64,000 nt of DNA, from NCBI RefSeq assembly GCF_002879615.1, contig NZ_PNRF01000047.1, positions 1 through 64,000 of the forward strand, given 5' to 3'. A program made the position numbers and the translations under genes. The stretch comes from Billgrantia endophytica. Lineage in GTDB: Bacteria > Pseudomonadota > Gammaproteobacteria > Pseudomonadales > Halomonadaceae. The notes under the pieces are model-generated. The model was not told the DNA's origin. It made no database searches and worked only from the letters and a program-made list of their open reading frames with translations. Below, in pieces: positions 17,419-25,917 of the stretch (positions are counted from its first letter, which is position 1; every line of letters starts with the position of its first letter).

Positions 17419-17527
17419 ACGTGGTAGACGTCGATGACCTGGCGGATATCGTCGTTGTCGAGTTGCACGACTTTTTTCTCGATCAGCGGCTGCTCCGGTG
17501 CGTGGCGCGCGGTTCGGGCGTGCTGCC
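17419..17527 (-). pseudogene. benB: benB remnant (C-terminal scar) between catC and benC
   Basis: On the minus strand, 26 bp upstream of the benC start, the DNA reads PLIEKKVVQLDNDDIRQV then IDVYHV. This matches the last residues of the intact benB with a few changes. The original stop is lost (TGA has become CGA). Just upstream, in another frame, it reads GSTPEPRATH, matching an interior benB segment (STPEPRTTH) about 45 codons earlier in the intact protein. The remnant is therefore benB with an internal deletion and its 5' two-thirds removed. It cannot encode a working subunit. Confidence 0.85.
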
Positions 17528-17542
17528 ACGGATCGTCCCGGA

Positions 17543-17833
17543 TCAGCTGTCGTCCTCACGGATGGAGGAGGGGTGCCGGCACAGCGGCTTGACGCGGATC
17601 TCCATCCAGGGAAAGAGCGGCAGGTTGCTGACGATCTCCTGCAGCTCGGCGTTGTCCTCGACGTCGAACACGCTGACGTTGGCGTAGCTGCCAGCGACCC
17701 GCCACAGATGGCGCCACTTGCCTGAGCGCTGCAGCTCCTGGGAGTAGGCTTTCTCGGTCGCCTTGATCTTGGCGGCCTGCTCGGCCGGCATCTCCGGCGG
17801 CAGCTTGACGGTCATTTCCACCTGAAACAGCAT
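17543..17833 (-). CDS. catC: Muconolactone delta-isomerase
   Basis: 96-aa decameric isomerase that converts muconolactone to 3-oxoadipate enol-lactone. The start MLFQVEMTVKLP and the interior ELQRSGKWRHLWRVAGSYAN are diagnostic, and the length is normal. It lies 69 bp after catB. The benB remnant begins within 20 bp of its stop, so the tail of a former catC-catA-benAB stretch appears to have been cut here. Confidence 0.93.
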   Translation of the reverse strand: MLFQVEMTVKLPPEMPAEQAAKIKATEKAYSQELQRSGKWRHLWRVAGSYANVSVFDVEDNAELQEIVSNLPLFPWMEIRVKPLCRHPSSIREDDS

Positions 17834-17902
17834 GCGGTTTCTCCTCGTGGTCAGTGCAACGCGCCACTGCGCGTCGAATCGCTTACCGAGCGCGAGCCCG
17901 GC

Positions 17903-19036
17903 CTATTTCGCGTATCGCCGGCGGCGTGCGTAGTGCGCCAGCTTGTCTTCATCCAGGCGGATGCCGAGCCCCGGCCCGCTGGGCAGGTCAACACCGAACT
18001 CGTGGTAGTTGAGTGGTTCGCTGACGATGTCGTCCTTGAGCAGCAGCGGGCCGAACATCTCGCTGCCCCAGGCCAGCTCGCCGAGAGTGGCCCAGGCATG
18101 CAGCGAGGCGGCGGTGCCGATCGTGCCCTCCAGCAAGGTGCCACCGTAGAGGCCGATGCCGGCCGCCTGGGCCACCTGCGCCAGTGCCAGGGCACCGCGT
18201 GGGCCACCGGCTTTGGCGATCTTCAGCGCATAGGCGCCGCTGAAGCCGGCGGCCGCCAGCTCGAATCCGTCGCGGGCGTCGGCCACCGCCTCGTCGGCCA
18301 GCATCGGCACCTCGAAGCGGTTGGCCAGGCGGATCAGCCCGGCGTGCTCACGGGCGGGAATCGGCTGCTCGATCAGATCGATCCCGGCGTCCTGCAGCGC
18401 AGCGATGCCGCGCACGGCGGTGCTCTCGTCCCAGGCCTGGTTGACATCGACCCGCACGCTTGCTCGCTCGCCCAGGGCCTCCTTGATCGCGGCCACGTGG
18501 CGCACGTCGGCATCGACGGAGTTGGCGCCGATCTTGAGCTTGAAGTCGCGATGGCGGCACTGTTCCAGCCGCTGAAAGGCCTCGTCGATGTCCTTGCGGG
18601 TGTCACCGCTGGCCAGCGTCCACAGCACCGGCACATGGGTCTGGCGAGCACCACCAAGCAACTCGGCCATGGGCAGGCCCAGGCGTTTGCCCTGGGCGTC
18701 GAGCAGTGCCGTTTCCAGCGCCGACTTGGCGATGGCGTTGCCTCGGGCATGGCGATCGAGGCGGGCGCGCAGTGCGCCGATGGCGGCCGCCGGCTGGCCG
18801 ATCAGCAGCGGCGCCAGGTAGGTGTCGATGTTGTGCTTGATGCTCTCGGGGCTCTCGGGGCCGTAGGCGAGCCCACCGATGGTGGTGCCCTCGCCCAGCC
18901 CCTCGACGCCATCGGAGTCGCGCAGGCGCACGATGACCAGCGTCTGGCAGGCCATGGTGGTCATGGAGAGCTTGTGGGGACGGATGGTCGGCAGGTCGAC
19001 CAGCAGCGTCTCGATGGCGTCGATCAGAGGTGTCAT
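17903..19036 (-). CDS. catB: Muconate cycloisomerase
   Basis: 377-aa enolase-superfamily lactonising enzyme that converts cis,cis-muconate to muconolactone. The N-terminal capping domain is followed by a TIM barrel with the catalytic KxK in FKLKIGANS (about residues 170-176). Metal-binding carboxylates lie in RVDVNQAWD, IEQP and ADEAVAD. The start at 19036 (MTPLIDAIETLLVDLPTIRPHKL) fits the family and has GGAG upstream; a longer frame to 19129 is not credible because it crosses the promoter region. It is divergent from catR across a spacer carrying a CatR-type operator. Confidence 0.94.
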   Translation of the reverse strand: MTPLIDAIETLLVDLPTIRPHKLSMTTMACQTLVIVRLRDSDGVEGLGEGTTIGGLAYGPESPESIKHNIDTYLAPLLIGQPAAAIGALRARLDRHARGNAIAKSALETALLDAQGKRLGLPMAELLGGARQTHVPVLWTLASGDTRKDIDEAFQRLEQCRHRDFKLKIGANSVDADVRHVAAIKEALGERASVRVDVNQAWDESTAVRGIAALQDAGIDLIEQPIPAREHAGLIRLANRFEVPMLADEAVADARDGFELAAAGFSGAYALKIAKAGGPRGALALAQVAQAAGIGLYGGTLLEGTIGTAASLHAWATLGELAWGSEMFGPLLLKDDIVSEPLNYHEFGVDLPSGPGLGIRLDEDKLAHYARRRRYAK

Positions 19037-19102
19037 GGCGGCTCCCGCTCCGGGAAATGTGTTGGGGACTGGCAAGCAGTGTGATTGCGCCGCGATGAGG
19101 AA

Positions 19103-19142
19103 ACCAATATTGTTTGGGTGCCGAGCCATACCCAGGAGGTAT
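19103..19142. promoter_or_regulatory. Bipartite CatR operator in the catB-catR divergent region
   Basis: ACCAATATTGTTTGGGT (19103-19119), 8 bp, then ATACCCAGGAGGTAT (19128-19142), an exact ATAC-N7-GTAT. The second element contains the AGGAGG ribosome site of catR and ends one base before its ATG at 19144. CatR bound here would repress its own gene and activate catB. The same array precedes catA. Confidence 0.78.
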
Positions 19143-19143
19143 C

Positions 19144-20046
19144 ATGGAGCTACGCCACCTACGGTACTTCTGCGTGGTCGCCGAGGAGCTCAACCTGACC
19201 TGTGCCGCCGAGAGGCTGCATATGTCACAACCGCCTTTATCTCGACAAATCAAACAATTGGAAATAGAAGTGGGCGCCGAACTGTTCGAGCGGGGGCCCC
19301 GCGGGCTGCGTCTGACGCCCACCGGACTGTTCTTTCAGCAGCATGCACTCCAGATACTTGAAAAGGTGGATGCCACCGTGGAGGCCACCAGGCGCATGGC
19401 GCGAAGCCAGCGCGTCATGTTCGGTATCGGTTTCGTACCCTCGGTGTTCTACGGCCAACTGCCCCTGTTGGTACGCGGCCTACGACAAAAGGATAACGTC
19501 GAGCTGGCCCTGGTGGAGTTGACTACGGTGCAACAGATCCAGGCGTTGAAGAGTGGGCGCATCGACATCGGCTTCGGTCGCCTGAAGATCGACGACCCGG
19601 ACGTGGAGCAGGAGGTGCTGTTCGACGAACCGCTGATGGCCGCCCTGCCCGAGGGCCATCCCTTGGCCGACACCACGCCAACCCTGGAGGCACTGGCCCG
19701 CTATCCGCTGATCGTGTTTCCCGCCAAGCCGCGCCCCAGCCTGGCCGACACGGTCCTTGGCTTGTTCCGCCGCCGCAGCCTCAAGGTGGAGGTGGTGCAG
19801 GAGGCCAACGAGTTGCAGACCGCACTCGGCCTGGTCGCCTCCGATATCGGCATCACGCTGGTTCCCGAGCAGGTCAAGCGGGTCAAGCGCGATGGCATCG
19901 TCTACGTCTATCTCGCCGACAAGAGCCTTACCTCGCCGGTGATCTGCAGCCGTCGCAAGGGCGAGACCTCCTCGCCCGCCATGCGGGACGCCAACGCCAT
20001 TCTCGGCGTGCTGGTGGAGAACCGGCGCAGCGGACGCTACCCGTGA
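19144..20046 (+). CDS. catR: LysR-type activator of catechol/benzoate genes (CatR/BenM type)
   Basis: 300-aa LysR regulator. The helix-turn-helix reads LNLTCAAERLHMSQPPLSRQI (residues 15-35), then the linker helix and a two-lobe effector domain for cis,cis-muconate (GFVPSVFYGQLP near 105, VASDIGITLVPEQV near 240). The start at 19144 (MELRHLRYF) is standard and sits behind AGGAGG. It is divergent from catB. The bipartite site in the spacer and its copy before catA suggest that it controls both separated blocks. BenM-like benzoate response is possible but cannot be judged here. Confidence 0.9.
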   Translation: MELRHLRYFCVVAEELNLTCAAERLHMSQPPLSRQIKQLEIEVGAELFERGPRGLRLTPTGLFFQQHALQILEKVDATVEATRRMARSQRVMFGIGFVPSVFYGQLPLLVRGLRQKDNVELALVELTTVQQIQALKSGRIDIGFGRLKIDDPDVEQEVLFDEPLMAALPEGHPLADTTPTLEALARYPLIVFPAKPRPSLADTVLGLFRRRSLKVEVVQEANELQTALGLVASDIGITLVPEQVKRVKRDGIVYVYLADKSLTSPVICSRRKGETSSPAMRDANAILGVLVENRRSGRYP

Positions 20047-20053
20047 TGGCAGT

Positions 20054-20163
20054 GGCTCCCGATAGCGGCGCACCTTCTCCAGCGGCACGACCGGGACGTC
20101 AGGCGCTCGAGCGGGAGGCAGTCGCTCCGCGCGGCTCGGCCAACATCACTTCCGCCTCCTGCT
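20054..20163 (-). pseudogene. Decayed second copy of the cupin / flavin-reductase junction
   Basis: Two minus-strand fragments in the order of the intact pair. At 20115-20163 QEAEVMLAEPRG matches the C-terminal REAEVMLIEPRG of the cupin gene at 21729-22094. At 20054-20089 PLEKVRRYREP matches the N-terminal PLEKVRRYLEP of the flavin reductase at 21071-21631. Nucleotide identity is high over roughly 20-35 bp in each block, and both are interrupted by stops or deletions. This is a scar of a duplication adjacent to catR. Confidence 0.8.
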
Positions 20164-20210
20164 ATCAGCGCAAAGCCCAGGCATCTGCCACTACATGGGC
20201 CGCCGATTGA

Positions 20211-20966
20211 CTACTGGCCCCTTTTCCTGGCAAAGAAGGCATCTATGGCACTCTGGGCCTCTCGGGAGCGGCACCGCTCCAGCAGTTGCTGCTCTTCTCG
20301 ATCCAGAGCTTGGCCGATCACCTCGGCGTCGCTTGCACGCAGTAGCGCCTTGGTGGCCAGTAGCGTTTCGTAGGGCTTGGCGATCAGGTGCTTGGCACAA
20401 TCGATCGCCTGCTCGAGCGCCTTGCCATCGGAAGTGGTATCGGTCAGCAGACCCAGTTCATGCGCGCGGAGCGCCGTAAAGGATTTGCCGAGCATGAGCA
20501 TTTCAGTGGCCGCCTTGTTGCCGGCCAGCTTGGGCAGCAGGTACGTCGTGGCCCCGAGAGGCGTCAAGGCGAAGTTGACGAAGGGCAGGTAAAACTTCGT
20601 CGAGTTGCCCGCATAGGCAAAGTCACAGTGCAGCAGAATCGACGAGCCTAGCCCCAGGGCGATACCTTCCGCAGCGGCGATAACGGGCTTTCGAAAGGCA
20701 TGCAGGTGGCGCAGGAAGGTGATGGCCGATACACTCGTGGCATCCGCCAACGCCTTGTAATTGGCCAGGTCATTCCCGGCGGTGAAGCAGTTCTCGCTGC
20801 CCGTGATGATCAGAACCTTGACCCCATCGTCCGCCTCGGCCGCCGCGATCACCTCGATCATATGCGCGTAGCTCGCCTCATCCAGAATGTTGCGTCGTTC
20901 GGGACAGCTGATCTTCAGCAGCGTGATGCCATCATCTCTCCGGGAAGTCGTGATTCTGGTCGCCAT
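20211..20966 (-). CDS. Enoyl-CoA hydratase/isomerase family protein
   Basis: 251-aa crotonase-fold protein. The CoA-binding and oxyanion-hole segments are visible as ITGSENCFTAGNDLANY (about residue 55) and EGIALGLGSSILLHCDFAYA (about 100). Neither catalytic glutamate of classical hydratases is obvious in the second segment, so an isomerase or another crotonase reaction is possible. The C-terminal SAIDAFFARKRGQ is typical of the group. It stands alone on the minus strand between scars. It could supply the missing cyclohex-1-enecarboxyl-CoA hydratase step of the ali/bad cluster, but nothing in its sequence shows this. Confidence 0.82.
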   Translation of the reverse strand: MATRITTSRRDDGITLLKISCPERRNILDEASYAHMIEVIAAAEADDGVKVLIITGSENCFTAGNDLANYKALADATSVSAITFLRHLHAFRKPVIAAAEGIALGLGSSILLHCDFAYAGNSTKFYLPFVNFALTPLGATTYLLPKLAGNKAATEMLMLGKSFTALRAHELGLLTDTTSDGKALEQAIDCAKHLIAKPYETLLATKALLRASDAEVIGQALDREEQQLLERCRSREAQSAIDAFFARKRGQ

Positions 20967-21070
20967 GACGATATCTCCGTTGCGGGCAAGAGGCCTGACC
21001 CCATCATAAGAATTTTTTGATACAGCCGCTAAGGTTTTCCTGAACGCAACTCACCGCCCTTCCCTGAAAC

Positions 21071-21631
21071 CTACAGCATCTCCGGCAGGAATTGATCGCG
21101 ACGGCTGATGATCTTGCCAGCCACCATGAAGACACCGTCGCCGGTGTAATGGAGGGTCTCTGGATACTCAGGGGACACCGCCGCCCGGGCCGCCACCACC
21201 TCCCAGATGAAGAAGTTGTAGCGCTCCACCAGGGCGTCGTCGAACATCCGGCATTCGAAGTGGGCGTGGCACTCGCCAACCAGCGGCGCGCTCACCTGCT
21301 CCGCCGGCTCCGCGGTCAGCCCGAAGCGGGCGAACTTGTCGACCTCGGCACCGCTGCTGTTGCCCACGCCCACCACCTGATCGGTCAAGGTCGTGGTCGG
21401 CAGGTTGATGACACACTCGCCGCTGCGGCGAATCATCTCGAAGCTATGGTTGTCGGCCGAGATGATGCAGCCCACCAGTGGCGGCGAGAACGCCATCACG
21501 GTATGCCAGCCCATGGTCATGATATTGCGCCGCCCCTCCCAAGCCGACGAAACCAGCACGATGGGCCCCGGCTCCAGGTAGCGGCGCACCTTCTCCAGCG
21601 GCACGGGGGCCTTGTCGGTGAATTCACTCAT
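21071..21631 (-). CDS. Flavin reductase-like FMN-binding protein
   Basis: 186-aa protein of the flavin-reductase-like split-barrel family (FMN-binding). The segments IVLVSSAWEGRRNIMTMGWHT and GCIISADNHSFEMIRRSGECVINLP are characteristic of the class. The start at 21631 (MSEFTDKAPVPLEKV) is preceded by GGGAGA. It may act as an NAD(P)H:flavin reductase feeding a monooxygenase or as a small oxidoreductase. It is paired with the cupin gene on the same strand; fragments of an identical pairing survive at 20054-20163, so the two genes have moved together. Confidence 0.8.
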   Translation of the reverse strand: MSEFTDKAPVPLEKVRRYLEPGPIVLVSSAWEGRRNIMTMGWHTVMAFSPPLVGCIISADNHSFEMIRRSGECVINLPTTTLTDQVVGVGNSSGAEVDKFARFGLTAEPAEQVSAPLVGECHAHFECRMFDDALVERYNFFIWEVVAARAAVSPEYPETLHYTGDGVFMVAGKIISRRDQFLPEML

Positions 21632-21728
21632 CACTGCGTCTCCCAATCAGTAGGGTATCGACACCCCAGAGGCAGTGTAGCAGTCATCTCTTCTATCCCG
21701 AGAGCCTGAAGGCAGCCAGGAGGCCGGT

Positions 21729-22094
21729 TCAGATCCACACGTCGTTTTCAGCGGTCCGCTCGCCGCCGGCATTGCCCGTATTCACGACCCCGCGCGGCTC
21801 GATCAGCATCACTTCCGCCTCCCGCTCGGCGAAGGGCTTGTGCTCGACGCCTTTCGGGACCACGAACATCTCGCCGGCGGCCAGGTCGACCGCACCATTC
21901 CGGAAATCGATGCGCAGGTTGCCCTTGATCACCAGGAAGACCTCATCCGTATCGGGATGATCATGCCAGACGAAATCCCCCTCGAGCTTCACGAGCTTGA
22001 ACTGATAGTCGTTCATCTCGGCGATCACCCTGGGCGACCACTGCTCATCGAACAGGCCAAGCTTCTGTTGGATATCGATTGCCTTGTAGTCCAT
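21729..22094 (-). CDS. Cupin-domain protein
   Basis: 121-aa single-domain cupin. The metal-binding motif one reads WHDHPDTDEVFLVIKGNLRI (residues 43-62) and motif two PKGVEHKPFAEREAEVMLIEPRG. His44, His46, Glu51 and His84 are the expected metal ligands. The reaction is unknown; small cupins of this type occur beside catabolic oxidoreductases. It lies 97 bp upstream of the flavin-reductase gene on the same strand, and a decayed copy of the junction is found near catR. Confidence 0.8.
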   Translation of the reverse strand: MDYKAIDIQQKLGLFDEQWSPRVIAEMNDYQFKLVKLEGDFVWHDHPDTDEVFLVIKGNLRIDFRNGAVDLAAGEMFVVPKGVEHKPFAEREAEVMLIEPRGVVNTGNAGGERTAENDVWI

Positions 22095-22290
22095 CGCTTC
22101 CCTCCCCTCGTCGGATACCGTGCGAGTCGCCGAATTGGCACATCGCCGCCGCTAGGACGGCGTATGGAAACATTAGCATCAGGAACCAAAGGCAGGACAG
22201 GTACAGGCTCGCTGACTTTCCAACATGACAGTTGAGCCGATCCCCTCATGACCCTCTCGGGGTCTTGTCGGGATTATCTTGCAGCGCAAC

Positions 22291-22308
22291 ATGACAATCT
22301 CTTGTCAT
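22291..22308. promoter_or_regulatory. Palindrome upstream of the ali/bad cluster, MarR-type operator candidate
   Basis: ATGACAA-TCTC-TTGTCAT, a perfect 7-bp inverted repeat in an AT-rich stretch. A TTGACA hexamer follows at 22377-22382 with a weak -10 (TAGCTT) 17 bp further. The MarR regulator encoded at the end of the cluster is the natural candidate to bind here. Apart from these sites, the 389-bp spacer 22095-22483 shows no gene. Confidence 0.45.
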
Positions 22309-22483
22309 ATATAGCTCTCCATTTCACCATTACATGGGATACATAGTCAGGCTCATCGTAAATAAAAGACAAGCTATTGACATAAATTTTCGAATATCCT
22401 AGCTTGCATTCAAGGCATACCGGGATGGCCCAGCCATCGACCGCCGCACCGACAACAACGACAACGTGTTTTCAGGAGCTTGT

Positions 22484-24136
22484 ATGGCTATCGAGACGAA
22501 TCTGACCCCGGCGCGCAGAAAGGCCATGACCGAGGCCGGCGCCTGGAATGACATGCTCATTACCGACTACCTCGATGAAGCCGTGGCCGAAGCGGCCAAC
22601 CGCCCGGCCATCATCACCTATCGCATGGCGGACGGCTCCCGCTCGGCGCTGAGCTACGGCGAGCTGAACGAGAAGGTCACGCGCATGGCGGCCGGCCTGG
22701 CCGGCCTGGGTGTGGCGAAGGGTGACGTGGTCTCCTGCCAGCTGCCCAACTGGTGGCAGATGACCGCTCTGCATCTGGCCTGCGTGCGCATCGGCGCGGT
22801 GCTCAACCCGCTGATGCCAATCTTCCGCGAGCACGAGCTGCGCTTCATGCTGGCCCAGGCCGAGAGCAAGGTGCTCGTCGTGCCCGGCGTGTTCCGCGAC
22901 TTCGATCACGCGGCCATGGCCCGCGACCTCGAGGCGGGGCTGGACACACTGCGGCACGTGCTGGTGCTCGGCGGCGAGGGCGAGGACAGCTTCGACGCGG
23001 TACTGCTGGATCGCGCCTGGGAAACCGAGACCGACACCGCCGCACTGTTCAAGGCGCGCCGTCCCGCCGGCGACGACGTGGTGCAGCTGCTCTATACCTC
23101 CGGCACCACCGGCAAGCCCAAGGGGGTAATGCACACCTCCAACACGCTGATGAGCCACATCCGCCCCTTCACCACCCGTCTGGGGCTGGGCAACGACGAC
23201 ACCACCTTCATGCCCTCGCCGCTGGCACACCAGCTCGGTTTCCTCTACGGCCTGATGATGCCGATCTACCTGAAGGCTACCGCCGTGCTGCAGGACATCT
23301 GGAACCCCGGCGAGGCGGTGGGGATCATCCGCGCCGAGCGGCCCAGCCTGATGCTTGGTTCCACCCCCTTCCTGACCGATATCGCCGAACAGGCGGTGGA
23401 CCACGGCCCCGACCTGCAGTCGCTGAAGCTGTTCCTGTGCGCCGGTGCGCCGATCCCCAGCCCGCTGGTGGAGAAGGCGGCCCGCAACCTGCCGACGCGG
23501 ATCATCTCGGCCTGGGGCATGACCGAGAACGGTGCGGTGACCACCACCCGCCCCGGTGACGACCCGGCCCGCGCGGTCAATACCGACGGCCTGCCGCTGC
23601 CCTACATGGAACTGAAGGTCACCGATATGGAGGGCAACACCCTGCCTCCCGGCCAGGAAGGACCGCTCTACGTACGCGGCGCCAGCCTGTTCGTCGGCTA
23701 CTTCAAGCAGCCGGGGCTCTACGGCGTCGACGACGAGGGCTGGTTCCCCACCGGCGACCTCGCCCGGCTCGACGAGGAGGGCTACGTGCGCATCACCGGC
23801 CGCTCCAAGGACGTGGTGATCCGTGGCGGCGAGAACATTCCCATCGTCGATATCGAGAACACCCTCTACCAGCACCCGGCGATCCAGACCGTGGCCCTGG
23901 TGGGCCGCCCCGACGAGCGGCTGGGCGAGCGCCTGTGCGCCTACGTCACCCTCAAGGAGGGCCACGAGACGCTGACGCTGGAGGAGGTCACCGCCTTCCT
24001 CACCGAGCGCAAGGTGACCCGCCAGTACCAGCCGGAGTTCCTCGATGTGCTGGACGAACTGCCCCGTACTCCCTCGGGCAAGATCCAGAAATTCAAGTTG
24101 CGCGAACAAGCCAGCCAGGTGACGTCTTCGACCTGA
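22484..24136 (+). CDS. aliA: Cyclohexanecarboxylate-CoA ligase (AMP-forming acyl-CoA synthetase)
   Basis: 550-aa ANL-superfamily ligase that activates a carboxylic acid as its CoA ester. The P-loop YTSGTTGKPKG lies near residue 205, SAWGMTENG near 345, the adenylate motif TGDLARLDEEGYVRITGRSKD near 425, and the catalytic lysine in PSGKIQKFK near the C-terminus. The start at 22484 follows AGGAGC. Substrate assignment rests on the next three genes, which closely resemble BadH, BadI and AliB of cyclohexanecarboxylate degradation. It opens a plus-strand operon. Confidence 0.83.
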   Translation: MAIETNLTPARRKAMTEAGAWNDMLITDYLDEAVAEAANRPAIITYRMADGSRSALSYGELNEKVTRMAAGLAGLGVAKGDVVSCQLPNWWQMTALHLACVRIGAVLNPLMPIFREHELRFMLAQAESKVLVVPGVFRDFDHAAMARDLEAGLDTLRHVLVLGGEGEDSFDAVLLDRAWETETDTAALFKARRPAGDDVVQLLYTSGTTGKPKGVMHTSNTLMSHIRPFTTRLGLGNDDTTFMPSPLAHQLGFLYGLMMPIYLKATAVLQDIWNPGEAVGIIRAERPSLMLGSTPFLTDIAEQAVDHGPDLQSLKLFLCAGAPIPSPLVEKAARNLPTRIISAWGMTENGAVTTTRPGDDPARAVNTDGLPLPYMELKVTDMEGNTLPPGQEGPLYVRGASLFVGYFKQPGLYGVDDEGWFPTGDLARLDEEGYVRITGRSKDVVIRGGENIPIVDIENTLYQHPAIQTVALVGRPDERLGERLCAYVTLKEGHETLTLEEVTAFLTERKVTRQYQPEFLDVLDELPRTPSGKIQKFKLREQASQVTSST

Positions 24137-24195
24137 CGCGACAGCGGCTGGCATTGCATCAGTGAAGCTTCCATTGGACGACAGAGAGAGCAGTC

Positions 24196-24963
24196 ATGAG
24201 AGGACTCAAGGACAAGACGGTCATCGTGACCGGCGGCGGCGGCGGCATTGGCCGCGCGGTATGCAAGCGCTTCGCCGAGGAGGGCTCGAAGGTGGCGGTA
24301 CTCGACCGCGACATCGAGGCCGCCCAGGCCACGGTGGACGTGATCGTCGAGGCCGGCGGCCAGGCCAGGGCCTTCGGGGCCGACATTACCGACTACGCGG
24401 CCATCACCACCACGGTGGAGCGCATCGAGGCCGAGCTCGGTGTCCCGACGGTGCTGGTCAACAACGCCGGTTTCGACCGTTTCATGCCCTTCCTCAAGAC
24501 CGAACCGAGCCTGTGGGAATCGCTGATCGCCGTGAACCTGAGCGGCGCGCTCAACATGCACCATGTGGTATTGCCGAGGATGATAGCGGCCGGCGGCGGC
24601 AAGGTGATCAACGTCGCCTCCGACGCCGCCCGGGTCGGCTCCTCCGGGGAGGCGGTCTACGCCGCCTGCAAGGCCGGCCTGCTGGGCCTGAGCAAGACCC
24701 TGGCACGGGAGCTGGCCACCAAGGGAGTGAGCCTCAACGTGGTCTGCCCCGGCCCCACCGACACCGCACTGCTGCAGGGCTTCGCCGAGACTTCCCGCGA
24801 CCCGGAGAAGCTGCTCGAGGCGTTCCGCAATGCCGTGCCCATGCGCCGCATCGGCCAGCCGGAGGACTACCCCGGCATCATCACGATGCTCGCCAGCGAT
24901 GACGCGAATTTCATCACCGGGCAAGTGATCAGCGTTTCCGGCGGCCTGACCATGGCCGGCTAG
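24196..24963 (+). CDS. badH: 2-hydroxycyclohexanecarboxyl-CoA dehydrogenase
   Basis: 255-aa short-chain dehydrogenase. The nucleotide motif TGGGGGIG lies at residues 12-19, NNAG near 90 and the catalytic YAACK near 155. Long stretches (NVASDAARVGSSGEAVYAAC and VVCPGPTDTALL) match what I know of BadH from Rhodopseudomonas palustris. It should oxidise 2-hydroxycyclohexane-1-carboxyl-CoA to the 2-keto ester for BadI. It is 59 bp after aliA in the same direction. Confidence 0.85.
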   Translation: MRGLKDKTVIVTGGGGGIGRAVCKRFAEEGSKVAVLDRDIEAAQATVDVIVEAGGQARAFGADITDYAAITTTVERIEAELGVPTVLVNNAGFDRFMPFLKTEPSLWESLIAVNLSGALNMHHVVLPRMIAAGGGKVINVASDAARVGSSGEAVYAACKAGLLGLSKTLARELATKGVSLNVVCPGPTDTALLQGFAETSRDPEKLLEAFRNAVPMRRIGQPEDYPGIITMLASDDANFITGQVISVSGGLTMAG

Positions 24964-25050
24964 GAAAGCGCCGATTCACTGCTGCGCTCGCGCCCTTTGT
25001 GAAGAGATGGCCGCCGGCGGTGAACACAATACCGTTTCAGGAGCTCAACA

Positions 25051-25827
25051 ATGAACTATGAAGACATTCTCTACGACGTCACCGAGGGCGTGGCGACCAT
25101 CACCATCAACCGGCCGGAGCGCTACAACGCCTTTCGCGGCCAGACCTGCATGGAGCTGCTCGACGCCTTCAACCGTGCCGGCTGGGACAAGTCGATCGGC
25201 GTCATCGTGCTGGCCGGCGCCGGGGAGAAGGCGTTCTGCACCGGCGGCGACCAGGGCGCTCACGAGGGCCAGTACGACGGTCGCGGCCTGATCGGCCTGC
25301 CGGTGGAGGAACTGCAGACCCTGATCCGCCAGGTGCCCAAGCCGGTGATCGCCAAGGTACAGGGTTTCGCCATCGGCGGCGGCCACGTGCTGGCGCTGGT
25401 CTGCGACCTGACCATCGCCTCGGAGAAGGCGGTGTTCGGTCAGGTGGGCCCCAAGGTCGGCTCGGTGGACCCGGGCTTCGGCACCGCCTACATGGCGCGG
25501 GTGATCGGCGAGAAGCGGGCCCGGGAGATCTGGTATCTGTGCCGCAAGTACAGCGCCCGGCAGGCGCTGGACTGGGGCCTGTGCAACGCCGTGGTGCCGC
25601 CGGAGCAGCTCGACGAGGAGGTGCGCCTGTGGTGCGACGAGATCCTCGAGAAGAGCCCCACCGCGATCTCCATCGCCAAGCGTTCGTTCAACGCCGACAG
25701 CGAGAACATCGCCGGCATCGGCGCGCTGGGCATGCAGGCGCTGAGCCTGTACTACGAGACGCCGGAGTCCCGGGAGGGGGTCGCCGCCTTCAAGGAGAAG
25801 CGCAAGCCGGAATTTCGCAAGTTCTAG
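25051..25827 (+). CDS. badI: 2-ketocyclohexanecarboxyl-CoA hydrolase (ring-opening)
   Basis: 258-aa crotonase-family enzyme of the MenB/BadI branch, which cleaves the ring of 2-ketocyclohexanecarboxyl-CoA to pimeloyl-CoA. Diagnostic phrases are NRPERYNAFRGQTC, CTGGDQGAHEGQYDGRG and FGQVGPKVGSVDPGFGTAY; the ending REGVAAFKEKRKPEFRKF is also BadI-like. RBS AGGAGC precedes the ATG. It sits between badH and aliB. Naphthoyl-CoA synthase (MenB) is the nearest alternative but would be out of context here. Confidence 0.87.
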   Translation: MNYEDILYDVTEGVATITINRPERYNAFRGQTCMELLDAFNRAGWDKSIGVIVLAGAGEKAFCTGGDQGAHEGQYDGRGLIGLPVEELQTLIRQVPKPVIAKVQGFAIGGGHVLALVCDLTIASEKAVFGQVGPKVGSVDPGFGTAYMARVIGEKRAREIWYLCRKYSARQALDWGLCNAVVPPEQLDEEVRLWCDEILEKSPTAISIAKRSFNADSENIAGIGALGMQALSLYYETPESREGVAAFKEKRKPEFRKF

Positions 25828-25917
25828 CTCCGCAAGTACGACAAGTGACGCCTGTTGCCAGCATGACGGCGCCTGCCGGCCACGATGCCGGCAGCCTGAC
25901 CCGGTGAGGATGACGCC

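Noticed and set aside
22383..22400. Promoter -10 box TATCCT after TTGACA
   Set aside because: The spacer would be only 12 bp; the alternative TAGCTT at 17 bp is weak, so no firm promoter is called, only a candidate site.
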